Source: Natrinema sp. DC36
GTDB taxonomy: Archaea > Halobacteriota > Halobacteria > Halobacteriales > Natrialbaceae
Direction of reading: 5' to 3'
Assembly: GCF_020405225.1 (NCBI RefSeq)
Contig: NZ_CP084472.1
Location: 2,418,001-2,482,000, forward strand
DNA: 64,000 bases
Numbering within the stretch: position 1 is the stretch's first letter; each line of letters opens with the position of its first letter. This document shows positions 50,929 to 59,168 of the stretch, piece after piece. Made by a program: the position numbers and the translations under genes. The notes beneath the pieces were generated by a model that saw only the letters and a list, made by a program, of their open reading frames with translations, was not told where the DNA came from and made no database searches.

Positions 50929-52347
50929 TCAGCCCCGAAGCGTTCCGCCGAGGACCTTCGCGGCGACCAGGACGGGATCCCACGTGGTGTTGAACGGCGG
51001 CGCGTACGCGAGGTCGTAGTTCTCCACGTCGGCGACGGTGGCCCGCTCCGAGAGCGCCGCGACGACGGCGTGGCTTCGATGCACCGCCCCCTCGCCGTAC
51101 TCGCTGACGAGACTGGCCCCGAGGACGCGCTCGGAGTCGCGGTCGGCGGTCAGCGTGATCGTCACGTTTCCGCCGTCGGGGTAGTAGCCCGCGCGCGACT
51201 TCGCCGTCACCGTCTCGGTTACCGGATCGAACCCGGCGGCGCGGGCCTCGTCGTGGTCCAGAATTCCGGTTCGCGCGGCCTCGACGTTGAAGGCCTTCAC
51301 GGCGGCCGTCCCGGCGACCCCGCCGCCTTCGGTCGGCGTCCCGGTGACGGTCTGACCGATCGCCCGACCGTGCCGATTGGCGGTCAGCGCCAGCGGGACG
51401 TACGCCGGTTCGCCCGTGACGACGTGGGCGGCCTCGGCGCAGTCGCCCGCGGCGTAGACGTCCGGCGCGCTCGTCTCGCGGTAGGCGTCGGTCGCGATCG
51501 CCCCCGTTGCGCCGCGTTCGATTCCGGCGGCTTCCGCGAGCTCCGTTCGGGGTCGCACGCCGGTGCCGATCAGGACCATCTCGACCGGAATCCGGTCGTC
51601 TGCGGTGACGACGGCCTCGACGCGGTCGCCGCCCGCGAGTCCCGTGACTTCGGCGCCGAGATGGAGCGCGACGTCCTCTTCCCGGAGGTGGTCGACGACG
51701 TACTCGCTGGTCGCCTCGCTAAAGCCCTTCAGCACGCGGTCGCCGCGCTGGAAGAGGTTCACCTCGAACCCGTTGGCAGCGAGCGCTTCGGCCATCTCGA
51801 TCCCGATGTAGCCGCCGCCGACGACGCCGACCGGCCCCGCACAGTCCTCGAGGTAGCGACAGGCCGGTCCCCGATCGGGCTGCTGGAAGCCCTCACCGTC
51901 GCGGGCGCGGGCCACGTACTCGCGGAGTTCCTTCCCGTCGCTCATCGAGCCGAGCGTGTAGACGCCCTCGCGGTCGGTGCCGTCGATCGGCGGCACGACC
52001 GATTCCGAGCCGGTCGCCAGCAGGAGGTCGCCGTAGGACTGCGTGACCGTCCCCGACTCGCTCTCGGCGGTGACCGTTCGCTCGTCGGTGTCGACGGCGA
52101 CGACTTCGTGGCCCGTCCGGAGGTCGATGTCGCGCTCCTCGCGGAACTCCTCGGGTGTGACCGAGACGAGTTCCTCGAGCGACTGGATCTCTCCCTTGAC
52201 GTAGTAGGGGAGTCCGCACGCGCCGTAGGACACCCACTCTCCCTTCTCGAAGACGACGATCTCCCGGTCGGGCGCCTCGCGCCTGGCCTTGCTCGCCGCG
52301 GACATTCCGGCTGCGTCACCGCCGACGACGACGAACGGATCGGTCAT
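50929..52347 (-). CDS. CoA-disulfide reductase-like FAD/NAD(P)H oxidoreductase
   Basis: 472 residues from the ATG at 52347. FVVVGGDAAGMSAASKARRE is the FAD Rossmann motif. SYGACGLPYYVKGE holds the single redox Cys44, characteristic of CoA-disulfide/persulfide reductases and NADH oxidases. PVGVVGGGYIGIEMAEALAA is the NAD(P)H site, DVYAAGDCAEAAHVVTGE the second FAD motif, and a C-terminal dimerisation domain follows. It probably maintains low-molecular-weight thiol balance (CoA or gamma-glutamylcysteine) in the cytoplasm. An insertion (about residues 165-180, DGEGFQQPDRGPACRYLEDC) precedes the NAD motif. Confidence 0.9.
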   Translation of the reverse strand: MTDPFVVVGGDAAGMSAASKARREAPDREIVVFEKGEWVSYGACGLPYYVKGEIQSLEELVSVTPEEFREERDIDLRTGHEVVAVDTDERTVTAESESGTVTQSYGDLLLATGSESVVPPIDGTDREGVYTLGSMSDGKELREYVARARDGEGFQQPDRGPACRYLEDCAGPVGVVGGGYIGIEMAEALAANGFEVNLFQRGDRVLKGFSEATSEYVVDHLREEDVALHLGAEVTGLAGGDRVEAVVTADDRIPVEMVLIGTGVRPRTELAEAAGIERGATGAIATDAYRETSAPDVYAAGDCAEAAHVVTGEPAYVPLALTANRHGRAIGQTVTGTPTEGGGVAGTAAVKAFNVEAARTGILDHDEARAAGFDPVTETVTAKSRAGYYPDGGNVTITLTADRDSERVLGASLVSEYGEGAVHRSHAVVAALSERATVADVENYDLAYAPPFNTTWDPVLVAAKVLGGTLRG

Positions 52348-52437
52348 AACGACCGTGAGAACGGGAAGCCACATAACTACTGACCGGACTGCGGCGCCGC
52401 AGTCCGGCAACGGCGAACCGGCCCGAGGACGCCGGAC

Positions 52438-52812
52438 TCAGGCGATCGAATCCGATTCGTCCGACGCGGCCGCGAGGTGTTCGCGTCCCCAGTCGCGCAT
52501 CTCCACGATGACCGGTTCGAGCGATTCGCCGAGTTCGGTCAGCGAGTACTCGACGCGGACCGGTTTCTCGTTGACGATCTCGCGGTTCACGAGGCGTTTT
52601 TCCTCCAAGTCCTCGAGCGCATCCGAGAGGACCTTGCTCGAGATGCCGCCGACCTCCTCCTCGAGGGCGTTGAACCCGAGCGGCCCGTTCTCGAGCAGCC
52701 GGTGGACGATGACGGTGTGCCACTTCTTGCCGAGCAGCGTTGCGGTCGAGGTGATCGGGCACCACTCCTCGCCCGCACACCAGACCTCGAGTTCCCGTGT
52801 CGACTCTTCCAT
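52438..52812 (-). CDS. HxlR-family transcriptional regulator
   Basis: 124 residues. WCAGEEWCPITSTATLLGKK is the HxlR N-terminal motif with Cys12 and Cys18. LGFNALEEEVGGISSKVLSD and ALEDLEEKRLVNREIV form the winged helix. HxlR proteins of this type often sense quinones or disulfide stress through cysteines. The gene is divergent from the thioredoxin-reductase-like gene at 53043. The shared spacer carries three GTAAC-N3-GTTAC-like sites, one close to this gene's own start, suggesting autoregulation. Confidence 0.92.
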   Translation of the reverse strand: MEESTRELEVWCAGEEWCPITSTATLLGKKWHTVIVHRLLENGPLGFNALEEEVGGISSKVLSDALEDLEEKRLVNREIVNEKPVRVEYSLTELGESLEPVIVEMRDWGREHLAAASDESDSIA

Positions 52813-52852
52813 GCGCGTGAGTTGGCGCTGGCGTCGTTTATAGTTACCACCT

Positions 52853-53041
52853 GTAACCGACTTACTAGCTGTTACTCTCGACCGTTCGGGTAACTGGACC
52901 GTCCCACCGCCGTTCCCGAGGGGCGAACGGCCGCGGCCGCCATGTATTCGTGACTGCTGTCGTGGGGTCGCTTACCGATCCGTAACCGAGTTACCTTCAC
53001 GATAGCTGATAATTATACGTGAGGAGTGGTAACCGAGTTAC
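52853..53041. promoter_or_regulatory. GTAAC-N3-GTTAC operators and promoter between hxlR-like and oxidoreductase genes
   Basis: The identical palindrome GTAACCGAGTTAC occurs at 52982-52994 and 53029-53041; a one-mismatch copy, GTAACCGACTTAC, is at 52853-52865. A TATA-like AATTATAC (53011-53018) lies between the first two, and the right one ends one base before the ATG at 53043. The oxidoreductase transcript is therefore probably leaderless, with its promoter bracketed by operators. The HxlR protein encoded next door is the obvious ligand; this is inference from position. Confidence 0.85.
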
Positions 53042-53042
53042 T

Positions 53043-54089
53043 ATGAGTGAGTCAGATGGGACGACCCGCGATTCGATCGCAGAGGAGCGGCGGTACGACG
53101 TCGCCGTCGTCGGCGGCGGCCCCGCGGGGCTGACGGCCGCGCTGTACGCCGCGCGACTCGGCCACGAGACCGCCGTGTTCGACCGGGGCGGCGGCCGCGC
53201 GGCGATGATGCAGGACACGCACAACGTCATCGGCACGCCGGAGTCGGTGTCGGGAAACGAGTTCCTCTCGACGGCCGTCGACCAGCTCCGGTCCTACGGG
53301 GCCGACTACCGGCGGGAGTTCGTGACCAGTGTCGAACGCGCCGGCGACTCGTTCGCACTCGAGACGACCGAAGGGCCGGCCGCCGCGGAACAGGTCGTCC
53401 TCGCGACCGGCTTCAGCGACGAGCGACCCGACCCGCCGCTGCCCCGGACCGGTCGCGGGCTACACTACTGCCTGCACTGCGACGCCTACATGTTCGTCGA
53501 CGAGCCGGTCTACGTGATGGGCCACGGCGAGAGCGCGGCCCACGTCGCGATGATCATGCTCAACTTCACCGACGAGGTCGACCTGCTGACGCGGGGCGAC
53601 GAGCCGACCTGGAGCGACGAGACCGCGACCCTGCTCGAGGGCCATCCCATCGACATCGTTCGCGAGGACGTGACGGGCGTCAGAAACGGCGACGACGGCT
53701 GGCTCGAGGCGCTCGAGTTCGCCGACGGCTCGACCCGGGAGTATCGCGGCGGCTTCGCGATGTACGGCTCCGAGTACAACAACGAAATCGCGGCGTCCCT
53801 CGGCGCGGACGTAAACGACGACGGCACGGTCGCGGTCGACGACCACGGCCGCACGTCGGTCGACGGGCTCTACGCGGTCGGCGACCTGACGCCCGGCCAC
53901 AACCAGATCCCCGTCGCGATGGGACAGGGCGCGAAGGCGGGGCTCGCGATCCACAAGGAACTCCGCGAGTTCCCGAAATCGATCGACGAACTCGAGGCCG
54001 AGGGGTCGGTTTCGGCGAGCGACGTGCCCGCGATGCCGGCCGAGTTGCGAAATCAGGCGAGCGACCACGGCTCGACGGCGGACGACTGA
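53043..54089 (+). CDS. Thioredoxin reductase-like FAD oxidoreductase
   Basis: 348 residues from the ATG at 53043. DVAVVGGGPAGLTAALYAAR binds FAD; GRGLHYCLHCDAYMF holds a CxxC (Cys143, Cys146) at the thioredoxin-reductase position; VYVMGHGESAAHVAMIM is the NAD(P) region with a diverged GxGxxA; and GLYAVGDLTPGHNQIPVAMG is the second FAD motif. It probably reduces a thioredoxin- or glutaredoxin-like partner. The CLHC differs from the usual CATC. Control by the divergent HxlR protein through the operators in the spacer is likely. Confidence 0.9.
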   Translation: MSESDGTTRDSIAEERRYDVAVVGGGPAGLTAALYAARLGHETAVFDRGGGRAAMMQDTHNVIGTPESVSGNEFLSTAVDQLRSYGADYRREFVTSVERAGDSFALETTEGPAAAEQVVLATGFSDERPDPPLPRTGRGLHYCLHCDAYMFVDEPVYVMGHGESAAHVAMIMLNFTDEVDLLTRGDEPTWSDETATLLEGHPIDIVREDVTGVRNGDDGWLEALEFADGSTREYRGGFAMYGSEYNNEIAASLGADVNDDGTVAVDDHGRTSVDGLYAVGDLTPGHNQIPVAMGQGAKAGLAIHKELREFPKSIDELEAEGSVSASDVPAMPAELRNQASDHGSTADD

Positions 54090-54138
54090 TCGCGAGCGGA
54101 CGCGGACGGGAATCGCGGGCCGAGACGCCGGCGGGCGC

Positions 54139-54400
54139 TTACTCCGAGACGCGCGTGTTGACCCCCTCGGAGACCCGTTCGCCGGGACGGCGGAGCGCGC
54201 CGCTCTCGACCTCGTAGACGTACCCGTAGACCTCGACCTCGTCGGGGATGAGGGGATGCTCCTCGGTAGTCGATCTGGGCCCGGCAGGCTTCGTCGATGT
54301 CGTCGGTTATCGAGACCCAGTCGGCGATCGACGCGTCGCCGATGTCCAGTTAGCGTAACGGCAACCGGTGCACCACATCGCTGGGGTGACCGTCTCGCTG
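54139..54400 (-). pseudogene. Decayed beta-carbonic anhydrase fragment
   Basis: On the minus strand, three frames give pieces of one protein: MWCTGCRYAN (about 54355-54385), then LDIGDASIADWVSITDDIDE (54290-54358), then EEHPLIPDEVEVYGYVYEVE ending at the TAA at 54139. TGCRYAN ... IGDASIADWVS ... YGYVYEV is the order of the C-terminal half of haloarchaeal beta-carbonic anhydrase. The N-terminal half, with the first zinc ligands, is missing and at least two frameshifts are present, so the gene is dead. Confidence 0.75.
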
Positions 54401-54436
54401 AGCGGACGGCGGGAAACCCGCGATCGAGCGCGGCCG

Positions 54437-54793
54437 TCAGAACGTGAGTACCTCGTACCCGTCGTCGACGAGCGACCGGACGCTCGGGTGGCCCTCGTTC
54501 TCGTCGAGGCGCACGATACCGGCGTCGTCGACGGCCTCGTCCGCTCCGAACGTCCCCGCGCAGTAGTCACAGACCGCTACCTCGTCGCGGACCGCCCGAT
54601 AAAGGTCGTGGTACTGGTGACCCTCGTCCTCGAGTTCCTCGATCCACTGCGTCCCCGCCCCGTCGAAGATCAACGCCAGATCGTCTCCGGCCGTCTCCGC
54701 GAACTCCCTGGCGGCTTCGAGCCCGTTGACGAGGCGGCCGGTATCGGCCTGCGATTCGGTACCCGCGAGGATGATGATGGCTGCGTCTCCCAT
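54437..54793 (-). CDS. DsrE-family protein
   Basis: 118 residues from the ATG at 54793. DAAIIILAGTESQADTGRLV and NGLEAAREFAETAGDDLALI form the DsrE/YchN-like alpha/beta start. VAVCDYCAGTFGADEAVDDA contains the two cysteines at the position of the sulfur-carrying cysteine. Relatives handle protein-bound sulfane sulfur or are structural trimers. No sulfur-transfer genes are adjacent. The open frame extends to 54985 but only through non-acidic sequence. Confidence 0.87.
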   Translation of the reverse strand: MGDAAIIILAGTESQADTGRLVNGLEAAREFAETAGDDLALIFDGAGTQWIEELEDEGHQYHDLYRAVRDEVAVCDYCAGTFGADEAVDDAGIVRLDENEGHPSVRSLVDDGYEVLTF

Positions 54794-54941
54794 GGTGCGG
54801 CGTCCTATCGGCGGCCGACGTAAAACGAGACGGCGGGAGTATGCGGGCTCCCCCACTAATCGGCGCGTCTCGAGCGATCGTCCCCGTCGCCACCGGCGAT
54901 CAGACGGAAGCGTTTTTCCGCCGCGCTGGGACGACAGAACC

Positions 54942-55361
54942 ATGGCTGCCCTCAGCGCACACCACGTCGGAATCACCGTGGCCAACCTCGAGGAGACGCT
55001 CGCGTTCTACCGCGACGTGCTCGACCTCTCGGTCGCCGACCGATTCAGCGTCGGCGGCGAGGCGTTCTCCGACGCCGTCGGCGTCGACGGTGCGAGCGCG
55101 GAGTTCGCGCACCTCGAGGCGGACGGAGCCCGGATCGAACTCGTCGAGTACGAGCCCGAAGCGCGGGGCTCTCCGGCGGCGGGGCTCAATCAGCCGGGCG
55201 CGTCACACGTCGGCCTCTCGGTCGACGACCTCGAGTCCTTCGCCGAGGCGCTCCCCGAGGACGTGCCGACGCTCAGCGAGCCCCGGACGACCGAGAGCGG
55301 GACGACGATCATGTTCCTGCGAGATCCTGAGGAGAACCTGATCGAAGTGCTCGAGGCATAA
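54942..55361 (+). CDS. VOC-family protein (glyoxalase-like)
   Basis: 139 residues from the ATG at 54942. One VOC module: LSAHHVGITVANLEETLAFY ... FAHLEADGARIELVEYEP and SHVGLSVDDLESFAEALPED ... FLRDPEENLIEVLEA. Metal ligands would be His9 (HVGIT), Glu in RIELVEY, His in SHVGLS and Glu in LIEVLEA, the glyoxalase I / methylmalonyl-CoA epimerase pattern. The substrate is uncertain. A methylglyoxal synthase is encoded about 8 kb away, which makes a glyoxalase role possible but unproven. Confidence 0.88.
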   Translation: MAALSAHHVGITVANLEETLAFYRDVLDLSVADRFSVGGEAFSDAVGVDGASAEFAHLEADGARIELVEYEPEARGSPAAGLNQPGASHVGLSVDDLESFAEALPEDVPTLSEPRTTESGTTIMFLRDPEENLIEVLEA

Positions 55362-55409
55362 CGAAAACGAATCGCGAATCCGAGCGACCGAGAGCGGAGT
55401 CCGGGACCG

Positions 55410-55667
55410 TTAGCGGCCGTTGCAGGCCAGCGTCGAGCTGACCTGTTCGACCTCCTCGTCACAGCCCGAGCAGACGCGTTTCTCGGTGGCGATGTAGACG
55501 TCGCCACACCGCGAGCAGTGGAAGAGATTGCCGAACCTGCTCGAGACGCTGTCCCCTCTCCCCCGATCGCTTTCGTCGGCCGCTGTCTCCGTCTCGTTCG
55601 TCAGCGTCGATTGAACTCGCTCGCGAAGTCGCTGCGAGAACGACGTCGCGTTCTGTCGTATTCCCAT
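55410..55667 (-). CDS. Small zinc-ribbon protein
   Basis: 85 residues from the ATG at 55667. A polar N-terminal half (RQNATSFSQRLRERVQSTLT, then TETAADESDRGRG) precedes a zinc ribbon LFHCSRCGDVYIATEKRVCS with CSGCDEEV. It ends SSTLACNGR. Such small zinc-finger proteins are abundant in haloarchaea and several affect motility or biofilms, but nothing here indicates the role of this one. It is divergent from pyrF across a 179-bp spacer. Confidence 0.78.
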   Translation of the reverse strand: MGIRQNATSFSQRLRERVQSTLTNETETAADESDRGRGDSVSSRFGNLFHCSRCGDVYIATEKRVCSGCDEEVEQVSSTLACNGR

Positions 55668-55846
55668 ACAGTGGCAAACGATTATAGGAACGAAGTAGCT
55701 GATGTCTAAAGTATTTGGAACGGTTCGGTGTACCGTGGCATGCCACTGCTCGTCCGCTGTCGGGCCGATCGGCACTGATACCGATTCGCTGCCGGTCGAT
55801 AGGTGCGTATAGCAACCTTTTCGACTATCGCGTGACCACTCCCGGC

Positions 55847-56650
55847 ATGAACTTCTTCGATCGCCTGCACGACCGCATCCGAACGGTCGACAGCGTCGTC
55901 TCGGTCGGGCTCGATCCCGACCAGTCGCTCATTCCCGATCACCTGCACGAACACGACCTCCCCAGGTGGGCGTTCAACCGGCGCATTATCGATGCGACCC
56001 ACGAGCACGCCGCGGTCTTCAAGCCGAACGCGGCCTTCTACGAGGACCCGGACGGTTGGCGCGCCCTCGAGGAGACCGTCGCCTACGCCCATGGGAAGGG
56101 CGTACCCGTCCTGCTCGACGCCAAGCGCGCCGATATCGGGAACACGACGCGGCAGTACGCGCGGCTGCTCGAGACCGTCGACGCGATCACCGTCAACCCC
56201 TACATGGGACGCGATTCGTTGCAGCCGTTCCTGGCGAACGAGGAGGCCGGCGTGTTCGTTCTCTGTCGAACCTCGAACCCGGGCGGCGCGGATCTGCAAG
56301 ACCTCGAACTCGAGACCGGCGAGTCCGTCTACGAGCGAGTGGCCGCGCTGGCGGATCTTTGGAACGAAAACGACAACGTCGGGCTCGTCGTCGGCGCGAC
56401 CCAGCCCGACGAACTCGAGGACCTCCGCGAGCAGGTCCCGGATCTCCCCTTCCTCGTCCCCGGAATCGGGGCGCAGGGCGGCGACGCCGAAGCGGCGATC
56501 GAGTACGGGCTGGCCGACGGCGTCGGACTCGTCAACTCCTCGCGCGGAATCATTTTCGCGGGCGAGGATCGCGGTGAAGAGTTCGCTACCGCCAGCGGGC
56601 AAGCCGCGAAGCGACTCAAAAAGCGGCTAAATCAGTATCGAGACGAGTAG
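55847..56650 (+). CDS. pyrF: Orotidine-5'-phosphate decarboxylase
   Basis: 267 residues from the ATG at 55847. SVGLDPDQSLIPDHL, AVFKPNAAFYEDPDGWRALE and VLLDAKRADIGNTTRQYA, with the catalytic D-x-K-x-x-D (DAKRAD), then FVLCRTSNPGGADLQDLELE and FLVPGIGAQGGDAEAAIEYG, define type 2 OMP decarboxylase. It catalyses the last step of UMP synthesis. TATAGCAAC about 35 bases upstream suits a near-leaderless promoter. The gene is single, as pyrimidine genes are scattered in haloarchaea. Confidence 0.95.
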   Translation: MNFFDRLHDRIRTVDSVVSVGLDPDQSLIPDHLHEHDLPRWAFNRRIIDATHEHAAVFKPNAAFYEDPDGWRALEETVAYAHGKGVPVLLDAKRADIGNTTRQYARLLETVDAITVNPYMGRDSLQPFLANEEAGVFVLCRTSNPGGADLQDLELETGESVYERVAALADLWNENDNVGLVVGATQPDELEDLREQVPDLPFLVPGIGAQGGDAEAAIEYGLADGVGLVNSSRGIIFAGEDRGEEFATASGQAAKRLKKRLNQYRDE

Positions 56651-56676
56651 CGGTCCGTCGCCTTCTCGCCGGCGTT

Positions 56677-56934
56677 CTACCGGTGGTCCGGATCGGCATC
56701 GACTACCCGCCCCGCGAGACGACCGTCGACCACTCGAGCGACGACTTCCACCGTGACCGGCTCCGCCGGCGGCCGCTCCTCGAGGCGAGCCAGCCCCTCG
56801 ACGACGGCGATGTCCATCGGACTGGCGTCGTTCGGGTGGTCGGCGACGAGGGTTCCGTCGTACTCCTCGAGTCGGAGCCGATACGTCTCGCCGACGCCGA
56901 GTGAGTCGCCGAGCAGGTCGCGTATCGAGGTCAC
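56677..56934 (-). CDS. Conserved haloarchaeal hypothetical protein
   Basis: 85 residues from a GTG at 56934. The sequence (translated V/MTSIRDLLGDSLGVGETYRL, then EYDGTLVADHPNDASPMDIA and VVEGLARLEERPPAEPVTVE) is acidic and ends VVDADPDHR. The frame upstream of the GTG is arginine-rich and overlaps the zinc-finger gene in another frame, so I take the GTG as the start. It lies 31 bp downstream of that gene and is probably co-transcribed. The function is unknown. Confidence 0.7.
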   Translation of the reverse strand: MTSIRDLLGDSLGVGETYRLRLEEYDGTLVADHPNDASPMDIAVVEGLARLEERPPAEPVTVEVVARVVDGRLAGRVVDADPDHR

Positions 56935-56965
56935 GAGATCGCCATCCTCGGTTTCGTCGGTCGGG

Positions 56966-57145
56966 TCAGAGCTGGTTGATCTCCACGTCGTCGTTCCCGG
57001 GGCCCGGCTGAGCCTGCGAGGCGCAGTCGGCACACAACCCCATGCTGTCCTCGTAGTGAACCGCACACGCGAGCGTCCCGCAGTTGGAACATCGCTCCTG
57101 GGCCGGACGGGATTCACAGATCTGACAGAGGCCACTGACGCTCAT
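56966..57145 (-). CDS. HIT-type zinc finger protein
   Basis: 59 residues from the ATG at 57145. CQICESRPAQERCSNCGTLA, CAVHYEDSMGLCADCASQ gives the eight-ligand zf-HIT pattern (C-x2-C, C-x2-C, C-x3-H, C-x2-C), followed by an acidic tail ending VEINQL. In eukaryotes HIT fingers sit in chromatin and snoRNP factors; the archaeal stand-alone forms are uncharacterised. It heads a two-gene minus-strand unit. Confidence 0.82.
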   Translation of the reverse strand: MSVSGLCQICESRPAQERCSNCGTLACAVHYEDSMGLCADCASQAQPGPGNDDVEINQL

Positions 57146-57354
57146 GGCTCGAGGTACGGACTCGAGGGGCTTGAAAGCGGCCCCGGCACGTTCGGCCCGG
57201 TCGCGCGGCCACGCGACGATCTCGGACACTTCAGGACGTTTTCGCGGCGTTCGAGTCCCTGTCGGCGTAGTTTTCTTCGATTCAGGAGTTGTACCATGTC
57301 AAACATTGTCAATACACGGGAAGGCTTTTGCCATGTGCCCCGCTACCAGGGGAT

Positions 57355-58956
57355 ATGAGCCGTGACCGGGCTCTCCTCGAGCGAGCCCTGGACCGTGGCG
57401 AACAGGACGGTGGCAACGTCGAGTTCAAGGAACGACTGTCGCGAGACGTCCACCTCGAGGGTGGACGACGAGAGAGCCTGGCCGCGCAACTCCGACACCG
57501 ACTCCTTTCGGGCGACGGCGAGGCGACGTACGTCGTCGGCGTCACCGACAACGGCGGTCTCGCCGGCATCGATCCCGACACCTTCTCCGAGACGATGGAC
57601 GTCCTCTCCCTGCTGGCCGAGGAGGCCGACGCACACATCGAAGACGTGCAGACCTGGGGGATCAACGAAGGGCTCGTCGGCGTCGCTCAGGTTCGCGAGG
57701 GCGGCGTCCTCGAGACGGACGACGAACACGTCGTCGTCGGGACGGCGGGCCACGTCGACCACGGAAAGAGTACCCTGGTGGGGTCGCTCGTAACGGGCAA
57801 ACCCGACGACGGGGACGGTGCGACGCGCGCGTTTCTCGACGTGCAGCCCCACGAGGTCGAGCGCGGGCTCTCGGCAGATCTCTCCTACGCCGTCTACGGC
57901 TTCGACGGCGACGGACCCGTTCGAGTGCGGAATCCGAACCGTAAGGCCGATCGCGCCGAAGTCGTCCGGGAGGCCGATCGACTCGTCTCCTTCGTCGACA
58001 CCGTCGGCCACGAACCGTGGCTCCGGACGACGATCCGCGGCCTCGTCGGGCAGAAACTCGACTACGGTCTGCTGGTCGTGGCCGCCGACGACGGGCCGAC
58101 CCGGACGACTCGCGAACATCTCGGCGTCCTGCTCGCCACGGACCTCCCGACGATCGTCGCGATCACGAAGACCGACACCGTCGACGAGGAGCGCATCGAG
58201 GAAGTCGAACGCGAGGTCGAGCGACTCCTCCGCGAGGTCGACAAATCGCCGCTGCGGGTCGCCCGCCACGGCGTCGACGCCGCCGTCGAGGAGGTCAGCG
58301 AGCGCGTCGTTCCGATCGTCGAAACCAGCGCGATCACGATGGCCGGTCTCGAGACGCTGGACGAACTGTTCGATCGGCTGCCTAAAACGTCCCAGGACAC
58401 CGGCGAATTCCGGATGTACGTCGACCGAAGCTACTCGGTCACGGGAGTCGGCGCGGTCGCCTCCGGCACCGTCATGGCCGGCGAGGTCGAGGCCGGCGAC
58501 GAACTCCTGCTCGGCCCGATGGCCGACGGCCGGTTCCAGGAGGTCGAGGTTCGCTCGATCGAGATGCACTATCACCGAGTCGACAAGGCCCAGGCGGGCC
58601 GGATCGTCGGCATCGCACTCAAGGGAATCGCGGAGAGCGCGGTCGAACGCGGTATGGTCCTCCTACCCCGCGACGCCGATCCGGACCCCGTCCGGGAGTT
58701 CGAAGCCGAAGTCATGGTTCTCAATCACCCCACCCGAATCGGGGAGGGGTACGAACCGGTGGTTCACCTCGAGACGATCGGCGAGGCCGCGGCCTTCTAC
58801 CCCGAGAACGGTCGGCTCCTGCCGGGCGACACGGGCGAGACCACCGTCCGGTTCAAGTTCCGCCCGTACCTCGTCGAGGAGGGTCAGAAGTTCGTCTTCC
58901 GCGAGGGCCGCAGCAAGGGCGTGGGAACGGTGACCGACGTCCATCCCGCGGACTGA
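57355..58956 (+). CDS. GTPBP1-like translational GTPase
   Basis: 533 residues from the ATG at 57355. The N-terminal domain (GNVEFKERLSRDVHLEGGRR) is followed by a G domain: G1 GTAGHVDHGKST, G2 region ERGLSADLSYAVYGF, G3 DTVGHEP and G4 TKTD. Two beta-barrel domains follow (YSVTGVGAVASGTVMAGEVE, FEAEVMVLNHPTRIGEGYEP). This layout matches the archaeal GTPBP1/GTPBP2 branch of the EF-Tu/EF-1A family, linked to mRNA turnover and ribosome rescue in eukaryotes. It is monocistronic. The open frame upstream to 57289 is less likely because its cysteine-rich start is unlike the family. Confidence 0.9.
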   Translation: MSRDRALLERALDRGEQDGGNVEFKERLSRDVHLEGGRRESLAAQLRHRLLSGDGEATYVVGVTDNGGLAGIDPDTFSETMDVLSLLAEEADAHIEDVQTWGINEGLVGVAQVREGGVLETDDEHVVVGTAGHVDHGKSTLVGSLVTGKPDDGDGATRAFLDVQPHEVERGLSADLSYAVYGFDGDGPVRVRNPNRKADRAEVVREADRLVSFVDTVGHEPWLRTTIRGLVGQKLDYGLLVVAADDGPTRTTREHLGVLLATDLPTIVAITKTDTVDEERIEEVEREVERLLREVDKSPLRVARHGVDAAVEEVSERVVPIVETSAITMAGLETLDELFDRLPKTSQDTGEFRMYVDRSYSVTGVGAVASGTVMAGEVEAGDELLLGPMADGRFQEVEVRSIEMHYHRVDKAQAGRIVGIALKGIAESAVERGMVLLPRDADPDPVREFEAEVMVLNHPTRIGEGYEPVVHLETIGEAAAFYPENGRLLPGDTGETTVRFKFRPYLVEEGQKFVFREGRSKGVGTVTDVHPAD

Positions 58957-59001
58957 TTCGTTTCGGAAACGACGTCTTTCTCCGGCCTGGTCACCCACTG
59001 C

Positions 59002-59014
59002 GGTGGCGCGCGCT
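59002..59014. repeat. GGTGGCGCGCGCT motif
   Basis: Exact copies of this 13-mer are at 42564-42576, 43564-43576 and 59002-59014, and a 12-base match lies on the other strand at 43945-43956. All lie between genes (58957-59168 here). No gene is visible in this spacer. The motif may be a binding site or the end of a mobile element. Confidence 0.65.
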
Positions 59015-59168
59015 ATCCGCGAGAACTCCAGTCTCGCAGACCGGTTACTATACCCCCTGTTGCCGCGATAGCAGGACGCTTTCCGTCACCGCTTCTCCGC
59101 CGAAATTCGATCCTCAATTCACACCAGACACACCTGAAAAAGCGGCCGCAATCGGAGCCGTTTCCGGA

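Noticed and set aside
50581-52383. Plus-strand open frame of 600 codons
   Set aside because: It is antisense to the CoA-disulfide-reductase-like gene, which has intact FAD, Cys and NAD motifs.
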